Source: Streptomyces katrae (lineage in GTDB: Bacteria; Actinomycetota; Actinomycetes; Streptomycetales; Streptomycetaceae). Taken from it: a DNA stretch of 64,000 nucleotides. The stretch's first letter is position 1. Every line of letters begins with the position of its first letter. The notes beneath the pieces were generated by a model that saw only the letters and a program-made list of their open reading frames with translations, was not told where the DNA came from and did no database searches. Made by a program: the position numbers and the translations under genes. Positions 8,087 to 17,815 of the stretch are shown here, one piece after another. Location of the stretch: positions 310,001-374,000 of the forward strand of contig NZ_JNZY01000002.1 of NCBI RefSeq assembly GCF_000717655.1, given 5' to 3'.

Positions 8087-8902
8087 ATGTCTGCGGACGT
8101 GCACGACGGTTGCGCGGCGGCGAGGAGCGGTGAGGACGATGGACGCGACGTGCTGCGCGGCACGGTGGCCCTGGTGACCGGGGCTTCGAGCGGGATCGGC
8201 AGGGCGGCCGCCCTGGCGCTCGCCGGGCGGGGGGCCACCGTCGCGCTCACGGCGCGGCGCGGGGACCGGCTCACGGAGCTGGCCGCCCAGATCGAGGCCG
8301 GCGGCGGCTCGGCCCTGGTGCTGCCCGCCGACATCGCCGACGAGGCCGAGGCCGCGCGCGTGGTGGAGCGTACGGTCAACGAGCTCGGGCGGCTGGACAC
8401 CCTGGTGAACAACGCGGGCCTGATGATCCTCGGGTACGCCACCGAGTCGGCCACGGCCGACTGGAAGCGGATGGTGGACGTCAACCTCACCGGCCTGATG
8501 CACACCACCCACGCGGCCGTGCCGCACCTCGTGAGCGCCGCGGCGGACGGCCCCCGGCAGGTCTGCGACATCGTCAACGTGTCCTCCGTGGCGGGCCGCC
8601 AGGCGGGGGCCACGGCCACCGTGTACTGCGCCACGAAGTTCGGCGTGGTCGCGTTCAGCGAGGCGCTGCGCCAGGAGCTGGCGCGGCAGCACGTAAGGGT
8701 CTCCCTCGTCGAGCCCGGCGTGGTGGACACCGAGTTGCGCGGGCACAATTCCCCCGAGATGCAGGAGGCGCTGGGGCGGTGGTTCGGGGGCATCGAAAGG
8801 CTGGAAGCGCAGGACATCGCGGACGCGATCGTCTACATCGTCACGCGGCCGCGGCGGGTCGCGGTGGCGGAGATGCTCGTCCGCCCCACCGAGCAGGTCT
8901 GA
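8087..8902 (+). CDS. Classical short-chain dehydrogenase/reductase (SDR)
   Basis: This Rossmann-fold NAD(P)-dependent oxidoreductase of about 271 residues has TGASSGIG (31-38) for cofactor binding, NNAG, an active-site Ser in VSSVAG, and Tyr180-x3-Lys184 in YCATK, so the catalytic set is complete. The substrate is unknown; the sequence resembles the YdfG/clavaldehyde-dehydrogenase-like group of serine-type SDRs. The start is uncertain: ATG 8087 has GGAAGG too close upstream, and in-frame GTGs at 8099 and 8150 are alternatives, the last leaving only a short segment before the Rossmann fold. It follows the glycosyltransferase by about 75 bp and may be cotranscribed. Confidence 0.85.
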   Translation: MSADVHDGCAAARSGEDDGRDVLRGTVALVTGASSGIGRAAALALAGRGATVALTARRGDRLTELAAQIEAGGGSALVLPADIADEAEAARVVERTVNELGRLDTLVNNAGLMILGYATESATADWKRMVDVNLTGLMHTTHAAVPHLVSAAADGPRQVCDIVNVSSVAGRQAGATATVYCATKFGVVAFSEALRQELARQHVRVSLVEPGVVDTELRGHNSPEMQEALGRWFGGIERLEAQDIADAIVYIVTRPRRVAVAEMLVRPTEQV

Positions 8903-8955
8903 TGCCGCTTCCGGCCCGCCCCGGACCGGGCGCGGTGATCCTCCGCCACATCTGA

Positions 8956-10638
<1,683 letters not shown>

Positions 10639-10641
10639 TCA

Positions 10642-10677
10642 GCCGCCCCGTCCGCGGGGGCCCCGGCCGCGGGCGGC
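10642..10677. terminator. Bidirectional stem-loop between convergent genes
   Basis: GCCGCCC (10642-10648) pairs with GGGCGGC (10671-10677), enclosing further G/C-rich self-complementary bases. It sits in the 40 bp between the stop of the cholesterol oxidase gene and the stop of the convergent acyl-CoA ligase gene. Confidence 0.5.
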
Positions 10678-10678
10678 A

Positions 10679-12475
10679 TCAGCCGCGGTACAGGGCCTCG
10701 ATCTCGTCCGCGAAGTCCTTCGCCACCACGTTCCGCTTCAGCTTCAGCGACGGCGTGATGTGACCCGACTCCTCCGTGAACTGGGAGGGCAGAATGCGGA
10801 ATTTCCGCACCGATTCCGCCTTGGAAACCGCCGCGTTGCCGTCGTCCACGGCCTGCTGGACGGCGGCGATGAGGTCCGCGTCCTCGCGCAGCTCCGCCGC
10901 CGTGACGCCGGCCGGCTTGCCGTTCTCCGCCGCCCAGCGGCCGAGGAACTCCTCGTCGATCGTCACCAGCGCGGCCACGAACGGCCTCGCGTCGCCGACC
11001 ACCATGCACTCCGCGACCAGCGCGTGCGCCCGGATCCGGTCCTCGATCACCGCGGGCGCCACGTTCTTGCCGCCCGCCGTGACGATGAGCTCCTTCTTGC
11101 GCCCGGTGATCGTGAGGTAGCCGTCCTCGTCGAGGGTGCCGACGTCGCCGGTGTGGAACCAGCCGTCGGCCAGCGCCTCCGCCGTCGCCGCCTCGTTCTT
11201 CCAGTACCCGCTGAAGATCTGCTCGCCGTGCAGCAGCACCTCGCCGTCGTCCGCGATGCGCACCACGGACCCCGGCATGGGCTGGCCGACCGTACCGATC
11301 TTCTGCTTGTCCCACGGGTTGAAGGTGGTGGCCGCGCAGGACTCCGTCAGGCCGTAGCCCTCCAGCACGGTGAAGCCGATGCCGCGGAAGAAGTGCCCGA
11401 GCCGCTCGCCCAGCGGAGCTCCGCCGGAGATCGCGTACTCGCCGCGGCCGCCGAGGACGGCGTGCAGCTTGCTGTAGACCAGCTTCGTGAAGATCTTGTG
11501 CTTCAGCTTCAGGCCGAAGGACGGCCCGCGCGGGGTGTCCAGCGCCCGGCTGTACGCGATCGCCGTGTCGGCCGCCGCGTCGAAGATCTTGCCCTTGCCT
11601 TCGGCCTGGGCCTTGGCGCGCGCAGAGTTGTAGACCTTCTCGAAGACGCGCGGGACGCCGAGGATGAGCGTGGGCCGGAAGGACTGCAGCTCGTCGGTGA
11701 GGTTCTTGATGTCCGGTACGCAGCCCAGCCGGATCGGCGCCAGTACGGCGGCCACCTCGACCAGGCGCCCGAAGACGTGCGCGGCGGGCAGGAACAGGAG
11801 CACCGAGCACTCGCCGGTCTTGAACAGCGGGCTCAGGCGCTCCACCGCGTTGCCGCACTCCGCGAAGAAGTTGCGGTGGGTCAGCACACAGCCCTTGGGA
11901 CGGCCGGTGGTGCCCGAGGTGTAGACGATGGTGGCCGGGTCGTCGGCGTTCGCCAGCGAGCTGCGCCGGTCGACCTCTTCGTCCGTCACGTCCGCGCCGG
12001 CGGCCTGCAGCGTCGCCAGCGCGCCCTGCTCGATCTCCCAGACCTCGCGCAGCTCCGGCAGCCGGTCGCGCAGCGAGGCCACGGCCGCGCTGTGCCCCGG
12101 GCTCTCCACGACCGCGGCGACCGCGCCGGAGTCGCCGAGGATCCACTGGATCTGCTCGGGCGAGCTGGTCTCGTACACGGGGACGGTGACGCCGCCCGCG
12201 CTCCAGATCGCGAAGTCGAAGAGCACCCACTCGTAGCGGGTGCGGGAGATCAGCGCGACGCGGTCGCCGGGCTGGATGCCGGCCGCGATCAGGCCCTTGG
12301 CCGCTGCACGCACCTCGGCGAGGAACTCGGTCGCGGACACGTCCTGCCACTGGCCGTCGACCTTGCGGGCCATGACGGCGGTGTCGGGATGCTGCGCGGC
12401 ATTGCGGCGGATGAGATCCGTCAGGTTCCCGTCCGACGGGACCTCGTACAGGGCCGGAAGGCTGAACTCGCGCAA
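10679..12475 (-). CDS. Long-chain fatty acid--CoA ligase (AMP-forming)
   Basis: This 598-residue acyl-activating enzyme converts a fatty acid, ATP and CoA to acyl-CoA through an acyl-adenylate. The P-loop IVYTSGTTGRPKG, the EGYGLTES adenine-binding motif, the hinge GWFHTGDVGTLDEDGYL and the GRKKELIVT linker are intact, and the C-terminal catalytic lysine lies in SLKLKRN. Length and motifs match the FadD15/long-chain group. TTG at 12475 was chosen because GAGGAG stands about 8 nt upstream and MREFSLPALYEVP is the conserved family beginning; an ATG farther upstream is less likely. Divergent from the phosphoesterase gene. Confidence 0.92.
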   Translation of the reverse strand: MREFSLPALYEVPSDGNLTDLIRRNAAQHPDTAVMARKVDGQWQDVSATEFLAEVRAAAKGLIAAGIQPGDRVALISRTRYEWVLFDFAIWSAGGVTVPVYETSSPEQIQWILGDSGAVAAVVESPGHSAAVASLRDRLPELREVWEIEQGALATLQAAGADVTDEEVDRRSSLANADDPATIVYTSGTTGRPKGCVLTHRNFFAECGNAVERLSPLFKTGECSVLLFLPAAHVFGRLVEVAAVLAPIRLGCVPDIKNLTDELQSFRPTLILGVPRVFEKVYNSARAKAQAEGKGKIFDAAADTAIAYSRALDTPRGPSFGLKLKHKIFTKLVYSKLHAVLGGRGEYAISGGAPLGERLGHFFRGIGFTVLEGYGLTESCAATTFNPWDKQKIGTVGQPMPGSVVRIADDGEVLLHGEQIFSGYWKNEAATAEALADGWFHTGDVGTLDEDGYLTITGRKKELIVTAGGKNVAPAVIEDRIRAHALVAECMVVGDARPFVAALVTIDEEFLGRWAAENGKPAGVTAAELREDADLIAAVQQAVDDGNAAVSKAESVRKFRILPSQFTEESGHITPSLKLKRNVVAKDFADEIEALYRG

Positions 12476-12526
12476 GACTGCTGCTCCTCTGGGCGCCATC
12501 GCCACCATGTGGACCGACCGGACGTT

Positions 12527-12560
12527 ACCCACCGGTAGTGGGTTCCGGATAGAGGGAACC
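12527..12560. promoter_or_regulatory. Two abutting palindromes at the acyl-CoA ligase promoter
   Basis: ACCCAC-N5-GTGGGT (12527-12543) and GGTTCC-N8-GGAACC (12541-12560) share three bases. On the minus strand a TAACGT hexamer (plus 12522-12527) touches the first palindrome, so the pair would cover the promoter region of the ligase gene. Possible operator; no regulator is identified. Confidence 0.35.
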
Positions 12561-12690
12561 GGCCAGATGTTCCGTGCGTCACAGCCGCGGCCGTGCCAGG
12601 CCGACACTAGTCGACGCCGTTGAGGACTCGGAAGTAACCGCAGGTAGGCCGCCTGACCCACCCCCTCTACCCGCGGCCTGCGGGCCCCCC

Positions 12691-12696
12691 TAGGGT
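12691..12696 (+). promoter_or_regulatory. -10 element of a probable leaderless promoter
   Basis: TAGGGT lies 7 nt before ATG 12704, with no Shine-Dalgarno sequence between. It favours ATG 12704 over the upstream in-frame GTG at 12695, which overlaps the hexamer. Confidence 0.55.
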
Positions 12697-12703
12697 GGAG
12701 CGC

Positions 12704-13486
12704 ATGGGTGGCAGGAAAAGCAGCACGCGGGTCCATGTCGTCAGCGACGTCCACGGCAACACCGAAGCGCTCGCCCGCGCCGGCGACGGCGCCGACGCCC
12801 TGATCTGCCTCGGCGACCTCGTGCTCTTCCTCGACTACGCCGACCACTCGCGCGGCATCTTCCCCGACCTGTTCGGCGTCGAGAACGCCGACCGGATCGT
12901 GGAGCTGCGCACCGCGCGCCGCTTCGACGAGGCCCGCGACTTCGGGCGGCGGCTGTGGGCCGGGCTCGACCGGGAACAGCTGATCGAGGGCGCGGTGCGC
13001 CGCCAGTACGCCGAGATGTTCTCCGCTTTCCCGCAGCCCACGTACGCCACCTACGGCAATGTCGACATCCCGGGTCTGTGGTCCGAGTACGCCGGCCCCG
13101 GCACGACCGTCCTCGACGGGCAGCGGGTGGAGATCGGCGGCCGCGTCTTCGGCTTCGTCGGCGGCGGACTGCCCTCCCCCATGCGCACCCCGTACGAGGT
13201 GGACGAGGACGAGTACGCCGCCAAGGTCGAGGCGCTCGGCGAGGTGGACGTGCTCTGCTCGCACATCCCGCCAGAGGTTCCCGAGCTCTGCTACGACACG
13301 GTCGCGCGCCGGTTCGAACGCGGCAGCGAGGCCCTGCTCGCGGCGATCCGGCGGACCCGCCCGCGGTACGCGCTGTTCGGGCACGTGCACCAGCCGCTGG
13401 CCCGCCGCATGCGGATCGGCGGCACGGAATGCGTGAACGTCGGGCATTTCGCCGCCACCGGAAGGCCGTGGGCTCTGGAGTGGTGA
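12704..13486 (+). CDS. Calcineurin-like metallophosphoesterase
   Basis: This 260-residue protein has the motif series of the two-metal phosphoesterase fold: VVSDVHGN (Asp and His ligands), LGDLV, YGNVD and the C-terminal GHVH. It would hydrolyse phosphomonoesters or phosphodiesters; the YfcE/MJ0936-like size suggests a small-molecule or general phosphodiesterase, but the substrate cannot be told. Translation probably begins at ATG 12704 on a leaderless transcript. It is divergent from the acyl-CoA ligase gene. A run of imperfect direct repeats follows its stop. Confidence 0.82.
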   Translation: MGGRKSSTRVHVVSDVHGNTEALARAGDGADALICLGDLVLFLDYADHSRGIFPDLFGVENADRIVELRTARRFDEARDFGRRLWAGLDREQLIEGAVRRQYAEMFSAFPQPTYATYGNVDIPGLWSEYAGPGTTVLDGQRVEIGGRVFGFVGGGLPSPMRTPYEVDEDEYAAKVEALGEVDVLCSHIPPEVPELCYDTVARRFERGSEALLAAIRRTRPRYALFGHVHQPLARRMRIGGTECVNVGHFAATGRPWALEW

Positions 13487-13578
13487 GCCGCGGGGCCCGC
13501 AGGGGTGACCCGCGGACCCCCGCAGTGGTGAGCCGTGGGCCCCTCGGCGCAGAGCCCCGGGCCCTGGAGTGGTGACCT
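13468..13578. repeat. Imperfect direct repeats after the phosphoesterase gene
   Basis: Phrases such as CTGGAGTGGTGAGCCG, GCAGTGGTGAGCCGTGGG and CCCTGGAGTGGTGACC recur about every 40-60 bp, beginning inside the last codons of the phosphoesterase gene. This looks like local slippage or duplication; no function is evident. Confidence 0.45.
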
Positions 13579-13654
13579 CCGCACGCACGGTAGCCTGCAC
13601 GCGGCGGCCGCAGGCCGCACACTTCCTCGAACAATCCCTGGAGGGGCGACCGCC

Positions 13655-14095
13655 ATGGCCGAACACACCAGCTCGAGCATCACGATCGAGGCGGCGCCGG
13701 CCGACGTGATGGCCGTGATCGCCGACTTCGCCCGCTACCCCGAGTGGACCGGCGAGGTGAAGGAGGCCGAGGTGCTGGCCACCGACGCCGACGGCCGCGC
13801 CGAGAAGGTCCGGCTGCTGCTGGACGCGGGCGCGATCAAGGACGACCACACCCTCGCCTACACCTGGACGGGTACGGACGAGGTCAGCTGGACCCTGGAC
13901 AAGTCGCAGATGCTGCGCCAGCTCGACGGCTCGTACCGGCTCGCCCCGCTGGAAGGCGGCAAGCGCACCGAGGTCACCTACCAGCTGACGGTGGACGTCA
14001 AGATCCCGATGCTCGGCATGATCAAGCGCAAGGCCGAAAAGGTCATCATCGACCGTGCCCTGGCCGGCCTGAAGAAGCGCGTCGAATCGGCCTGA
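13655..14095 (+). CDS. SRPBCC/polyketide-cyclase-like lipid-binding domain protein
   Basis: This 146-residue protein has a START/SRPBCC helix-grip fold: the opening SSITIEAAPADVMAVIADFARYPEW is typical of the ligand-binding cavity family. Known relatives bind hydrophobic ligands or act as cyclases, and many are uncharacterised. The ATG at 13655 is preceded by GGAGGGG (about 13640-13646); upstream in-frame starts lie in low-complexity sequence and were rejected. It is followed after 59 bp by an ArsA-like gene on the same strand, with which it probably forms an operon. No ligand can be assigned. Confidence 0.8.
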   Translation: MAEHTSSSITIEAAPADVMAVIADFARYPEWTGEVKEAEVLATDADGRAEKVRLLLDAGAIKDDHTLAYTWTGTDEVSWTLDKSQMLRQLDGSYRLAPLEGGKRTEVTYQLTVDVKIPMLGMIKRKAEKVIIDRALAGLKKRVESA

Positions 14096-14154
14096 TCGAT
14101 CCAGCCCCGGGCGCGGCCCGGCTTCCGCTTGCGCACCGTAGGAGCACCTGCAGC

Positions 14155-15375
14155 ATGCACACTCTGCTCATCACCGGCCCTGGAGGGGCAGGGCGGACCA
14201 CCGTGGCCGCCGCCACCGCCCTCGCCGCCGCCAGGAACGGTGCGCGGGTGCTGCTGCTCTCCGGTGACCCCGGCAACCCCCTGTCCGCACTGCTCGGGGA
14301 GCCGACGGGGGAGCCCGTCGAAGCCGCGCCCGGGCTGACGGCGGTACCCGTCGGCGGGGTCCTCACGGCCCGCGTGGACTCCGGCGAGGAGTTCCGCCGG
14401 GAGCTCGTCGCCCTCCAGGAGCGCGGATCCGCCCTGCTCGGCATGGTCGGGGCCCGGCCGCTCGGGGCCGAGGAGCTCACCGAGCTGCCCGGCGCCGAGC
14501 AGTTCGCCCTGCTGCGCGCCCTGCGCCGGGCCGCCACCGCACCCGGCACCGACCTCGTCGTCGTCGACATGCCCCCGCTGCACCAGGCCGTGGCCGCCCT
14601 CGCCCTCCCCGCCCAGCTGCGCCGCTACCTGGCCCGGCTGCTCCCGGCCGAGCGGCAGGCGGCCCGCGCCCTGCGGCCCGTACTGGCCCAGCTGGCCGGC
14701 GTACCGATGCCCGCGCAGTGGCTGTACGAGGCCGCCGCGCGCTGGGACGAGGAGCTGGCCGCCGTCCAGGCCGTCGTGGAGGCCGGTACCACCACGCTGC
14801 GGCTGGTCGCCGAGCCGGGACCGGGCGCCGACGCCGCACTGCGGACCGGGCTGCTCGGCCTCGCCCTCGAGCAGCTGCCGGTCGCCGGGATCGTCGCCAA
14901 CCGGATGGTGCCGCAGGGCTCGCCCGACCCCTGGCTGGCCGGGCTCGCCGCCCAGCAGGAGAAGTACGCCGCCCAGTGGGCCGGGGACACCCCCGTGCTG
15001 CCGCTGGGACACTTCGGGCGGGACCCCCAGGGGCCGGAGGACCTGGCACGGCTCACCGGGGCGGAGGGGCTCGTTCCGGGCGCCTCGGGGGAGGCCGGGG
15101 GCACGGGCCGGGGCCGCCGGGCCTGGGCGGTCGAGGACCGCCTCGCCGACGACGGGGTACTCGTCTGGGTGGTGCCGCTGCCCGGCGCCCACAAGCGCGA
15201 CCTCGACCTGGTCCGGCGCGGCGACGAGCTGCTGCTCGCGGCCGGCCCGTACCGCAGGATCGTTCCGCTGCCCTCGGCGCTGCGCCGTTGCACGGTCTCC
15301 GGCGCCGCCCTCGCCGACGGGGAGCTCCGCATCCGCTTCACGCCGGACCCGGGGCTCTGGCCCCGCAGGCCCTGA
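14155..15375 (+). CDS. ArsA/GET3-like P-loop protein lacking both signature lysines
   Basis: This 406-residue protein has the layout of an ArsA-type ATPase: an N-terminal P-loop domain, DMPPLH in place of the usual switch motif, and a C-terminal beta-rich domain resembling the ArsA HSP20-like domain. Family members use a deviant Walker A with two lysines (GKGGVGKT). Here the segment reads GPGGAGRTT (residues 8-16), with Pro9 and Arg14 at those positions, so normal ATP hydrolysis is doubtful. It is preceded by an SRPBCC protein and followed by a DUF5304-like protein, a conserved-looking trio. No arsenical resistance partner (arsB, arsR) is nearby. Confidence 0.8.
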   Translation: MHTLLITGPGGAGRTTVAAATALAAARNGARVLLLSGDPGNPLSALLGEPTGEPVEAAPGLTAVPVGGVLTARVDSGEEFRRELVALQERGSALLGMVGARPLGAEELTELPGAEQFALLRALRRAATAPGTDLVVVDMPPLHQAVAALALPAQLRRYLARLLPAERQAARALRPVLAQLAGVPMPAQWLYEAAARWDEELAAVQAVVEAGTTTLRLVAEPGPGADAALRTGLLGLALEQLPVAGIVANRMVPQGSPDPWLAGLAAQQEKYAAQWAGDTPVLPLGHFGRDPQGPEDLARLTGAEGLVPGASGEAGGTGRGRRAWAVEDRLADDGVLVWVVPLPGAHKRDLDLVRRGDELLLAAGPYRRIVPLPSALRRCTVSGAALADGELRIRFTPDPGLWPRRP

Positions 15376-15453
15376 ACCGGGTACCCCCGTTCGGGTAACG
15401 TCGGAAGTAGTACACGCACCGCACGCCCAGCAGCTGCCGCAGGAGAGTCCGCC

Positions 15454-15957
15454 ATGAGCGAGGCCACCGACCGTCCCACCGACGACGACGCCTGGGCCAA
15501 GGCCTGCGCCGAGGACCTCGCCGCGGAGCAGGAGCGCCGCCGGGCCCGGCAGGGCGGCACCGACGCCGGCACCGGGACCGCCGCAGAGGAGCTCTTCAAG
15601 CTGTTCGAGGCCGTCGCCGACAAGGTCTCCGGGCTGAACAACCCGCTGCTCGGCGCCGCCGCCCAGGGCGCCGTACGCCAGTTCGTCAACCAGGCGAAGG
15701 CCGCCGCCAAGCCCGTCGTCGAGCGCAACCCCGAGGTCTTCGACCACCTCGCGGCCGCCGGCTCCGAGCTGCTCGCCGCGTACCGCTCGGCCGTCGAGGG
15801 CCACGAGCGCCGCTGGACCCGCGACGAGCCCGCGGCGGGCGCGGGCACGGACGGCCCCTCCGGAGAGCGCCCCTCGGGCGACCGTCCTTCCGGCGACCGT
15901 TCCGATCCCCGTGAGGAGGGCGGGAGCGGTCCGACGCAGCGGATCGATCTCGACTGA
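15454..15957 (+). CDS. DUF5304-like hypothetical protein
   Basis: This 167-residue hydrophilic protein starts with an acidic segment (TDDDAWAKACAEDLAAEQ), has a helical middle (FEAVADKVSGLNNPLL) and ends in a Ser/Gly/Pro-rich tail with SGERPSGDRPSGDR repeats. I recognise the N-terminal pattern as DUF5304, found next to glkA in streptomycetes; no function is known. ATG 15454 is supported by AGGAGA (15441-15446). A TAACGT hexamer at 15396-15401 may be its -10. It precedes glkA, whose expression or activity it may share. Confidence 0.72.
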   Translation: MSEATDRPTDDDAWAKACAEDLAAEQERRRARQGGTDAGTGTAAEELFKLFEAVADKVSGLNNPLLGAAAQGAVRQFVNQAKAAAKPVVERNPEVFDHLAAAGSELLAAYRSAVEGHERRWTRDEPAAGAGTDGPSGERPSGDRPSGDRSDPREEGGSGPTQRIDLD

Positions 15958-16018
15958 GACCCTGCTGCCCTCGGGTACCGTTGGCCGTGGCGGGGTTTGA
16001 CCGGAAACCGAGGGACTA

Positions 16019-16960
16019 ATGGGACTCACCATCGGCGTCGACATCGGCGGCACGAAGATCGCGGCCGGCGTGGTCGACGAAGAGGGCACCATCCTTGAGA
16101 CGTACAAGGTGCCCACCCCGCCGACCGCGGACGGAGTGACGGACGCTATCTGCGCCGCAGTGTCCGAAGTCAGCAGCAGCCACACCATCGAGGCCGTCGG
16201 CATCGGCGCCGCCGGCTACGTGGACGACAAGCGCGCGACCGTACTCTTCGCGCCGAACATCAACTGGCGGCACGAGCCGCTCAAGGACAAGGTCGAGCAG
16301 CGCATCGGCATGCCGGTCGTCGTCGAGAACGACGCGAACTGCGCCGCCTGGGGCGAGTACCGCTTCGGCGCCGGCCAGGGCCACGACGACGTCATCTGCA
16401 TCACGCTCGGCACGGGCCTGGGCGGCGGCATCATCATCGGCAACAAGCTGCGCCGCGGACGCTTCGGCGTGGCCGCCGAGTTCGGGCACATCCGGGTGGT
16501 CCCGGACGGTCTGCTGTGCGGGTGCGGTAGCCAGGGCTGCTGGGAGCAGTACGCCTCCGGGCGCGCGCTCGTCCGGTACGCGAAGCAGCGCGCCAACGCC
16601 ACCCCCGAGAACGCGGCGGTCCTGCTCTCGCTCGGCGACGGCACCGCCGACGGCATCGAGGGCAAGCACATCAGCGAGGCCGCGCGGGCCGGTGACCTGG
16701 TGGCCATCGACGCCTTCCGCGAGCTGGCCCGCTGGGCGGGTGCCGGGCTGGCGGACCTGGCGTCCCTTTTCGACCCGTCGGCGTTCATCGTCGGCGGCGG
16801 GGTCTCGGACGAGGGCGACCTCGTCCTCGACCCGATCCGCAAGTCCTTCAAGCGCTGGCTGGTCGGCGGCGCGTGGCGCCCGCACGCGCAGGTGCTGGCC
16901 GCGCAGCTGGGCGGCAAGGCCGGGCTCGTCGGCGCGGCGGACCTGGCCCGCCAGGGCTGA
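16019..16960 (+). CDS. glkA: Glucokinase, ROK family
   Basis: This 313-residue enzyme phosphorylates glucose with ATP and, in Streptomyces, is also needed for glucose (carbon catabolite) repression. The phosphate-binding motif DIGGTKIAAG is at the N-terminus; the ROK glucose/zinc motif CGCGSQGCWEQYASG carries the cysteines of the structural zinc. Sequence agrees along its length with S. coelicolor GlkA. ATG 16019 is the start. A perfect stem-loop follows the stop. The DUF5304-like gene 61 bp upstream is on the same strand. It is grouped in this window with phosphofructokinase, so glycolysis entry is well represented. Confidence 0.97.
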   Translation: MGLTIGVDIGGTKIAAGVVDEEGTILETYKVPTPPTADGVTDAICAAVSEVSSSHTIEAVGIGAAGYVDDKRATVLFAPNINWRHEPLKDKVEQRIGMPVVVENDANCAAWGEYRFGAGQGHDDVICITLGTGLGGGIIIGNKLRRGRFGVAAEFGHIRVVPDGLLCGCGSQGCWEQYASGRALVRYAKQRANATPENAAVLLSLGDGTADGIEGKHISEAARAGDLVAIDAFRELARWAGAGLADLASLFDPSAFIVGGGVSDEGDLVLDPIRKSFKRWLVGGAWRPHAQVLAAQLGGKAGLVGAADLARQG

Positions 16961-16977
16961 CGTCTCCTCTTGTCCGA

Positions 16978-17013
16978 ACTGCCCGCCGCGCCCTCTGTGG
17001 CACGGCGGGCAGT
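16978..17013. terminator. Stem-loop after glkA
   Basis: ACTGCCCGCCG (16978-16988) pairs perfectly with CGGCGGGCAGT (17003-17013). It ends 5 bp before a TATGTT hexamer that appears to drive the next gene, so terminator and promoter are packed together. Confidence 0.7.
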
Positions 17014-17018
17014 CTGGC

Positions 17019-17024
17019 TATGTT
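17019..17024 (+). promoter_or_regulatory. -10 element of a probable leaderless promoter
   Basis: TATGTT, 7 nt before ATG 17032. Its position argues for ATG 17032 as start codon; the upstream in-frame ATG at 17020 lies inside the hexamer. Confidence 0.55.
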
Positions 17025-17031
17025 GCCGTCC

Positions 17032-17793
17032 ATGCTGCCGAACTCTGTGACGGAACCCGACGGTTCCGCGGTGATCCGAGCCCTCAGCTACAACATCCGC
17101 TCGATGCGGGACGACGAGGAGGCGCTGGCCCGGGTGATCCGCGCGTGCGCCCCCGACCTCGTCTTCATCCAGGAGGCACCGCGGTTCTTCCGCTGGCGCA
17201 AGCACGCGGCGCGGCTGGCCGCGAAGACGGACCTGGTGGTGCTCAGCGGCGGCGCCACGGCTGCGGGCCCGCTCCTGCTGTGTTCCCTACGGGCCTTCGT
17301 GGAGCGGACGGAGGACGTGCTCCTCCCCCTCACCCCGGGCCTGCACCGGCGGGGCTTCGCCACGGCGGTGGTCCGGTTCGGGGCCGCGCGGGTCGGGGTC
17401 GTCAGCGCGCACCTGTCCCTGGACCGGGCGGAGCGGGCCGCGCAGGCGGGACTGCTGGCGCAGCGCGCCGCGTCGCTGGAGGCGCCGCACGCGATCGTGG
17501 CGGCCGACCTGAACGAAGCCCCCGGCGGGCCTGCCTTCGGGCGTCTCACCGAGAGCCTGCGGGACTGCTGGACGGTGTCCCCGTGGGGCGGCGAGCGCAC
17601 CTTCCCCGCGGCGGCGCCGGACCGGCGCATCGACGCCGTCTTCGCCTCGCCGGAGGTGGAGGTCCTGGCCTGCGGAGTGCCCGACGGGCTGCCCGGGGTG
17701 ACCCCCCGGGACCTCCACGCCGCCACGGACCACCTCCCGGTCCTGGCCGCCCTCCGCCTCCCGGCCGGGAGGTCCGGCCCCGCCGGCGTTTGA
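17032..17793 (+). CDS. Endonuclease/exonuclease/phosphatase (EEP) family hydrolase
   Basis: This 253-residue protein carries the metal-dependent EEP fold motifs: SYNIRSM, the Glu in IQEAPRFF, SAHLSLD, AADLNEAPGG, RIDAVFAS and the terminal TDHLPVLA with the catalytic Asp-His. Relatives include AP endonucleases, sphingomyelinases and inositol phosphatases; no motif settles the substrate. No signal peptide or membrane segment is seen, so it probably acts in the cytoplasm. The start at 17032 is chosen from the spacing to the -10; 17020 is possible. It is convergent with the following minus-strand genes. Confidence 0.82.
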   Translation: MLPNSVTEPDGSAVIRALSYNIRSMRDDEEALARVIRACAPDLVFIQEAPRFFRWRKHAARLAAKTDLVVLSGGATAAGPLLLCSLRAFVERTEDVLLPLTPGLHRRGFATAVVRFGAARVGVVSAHLSLDRAERAAQAGLLAQRAASLEAPHAIVAADLNEAPGGPAFGRLTESLRDCWTVSPWGGERTFPAAAPDRRIDAVFASPEVEVLACGVPDGLPGVTPRDLHAATDHLPVLAALRLPAGRSGPAGV

Positions 17794-17806
17794 GGCGCGG
17801 GATCCG
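17775..17806. repeat. Interspersed GC-rich intergenic repeat fragment
   Basis: GGCCCCGCCGGCGTTTGAGG, read on the other strand, matches the CCTCRAACGCCGGCGGGGC core seen at about 56506-56524, and part of it recurs near 33455-33465. It overlaps the stop codon of the EEP gene. Confidence 0.5.
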
Positions 17807-17815
17807 GGCCGCGGC

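Noticed and set aside
10760..12538. Open frame of 592 codons on the plus strand opposite the acyl-CoA ligase
   Set aside because: GC-rich antisense shadow with Arg/Val/Glu-rich composition and no recognisable domain; the minus-strand ligase has all family motifs.
13535..13654. Forty-codon N-terminal extension of the SRPBCC protein
   Set aside because: The extension is low complexity and overlaps the repeat region; ATG 13655 has a strong ribosome site and the conserved domain starts there.
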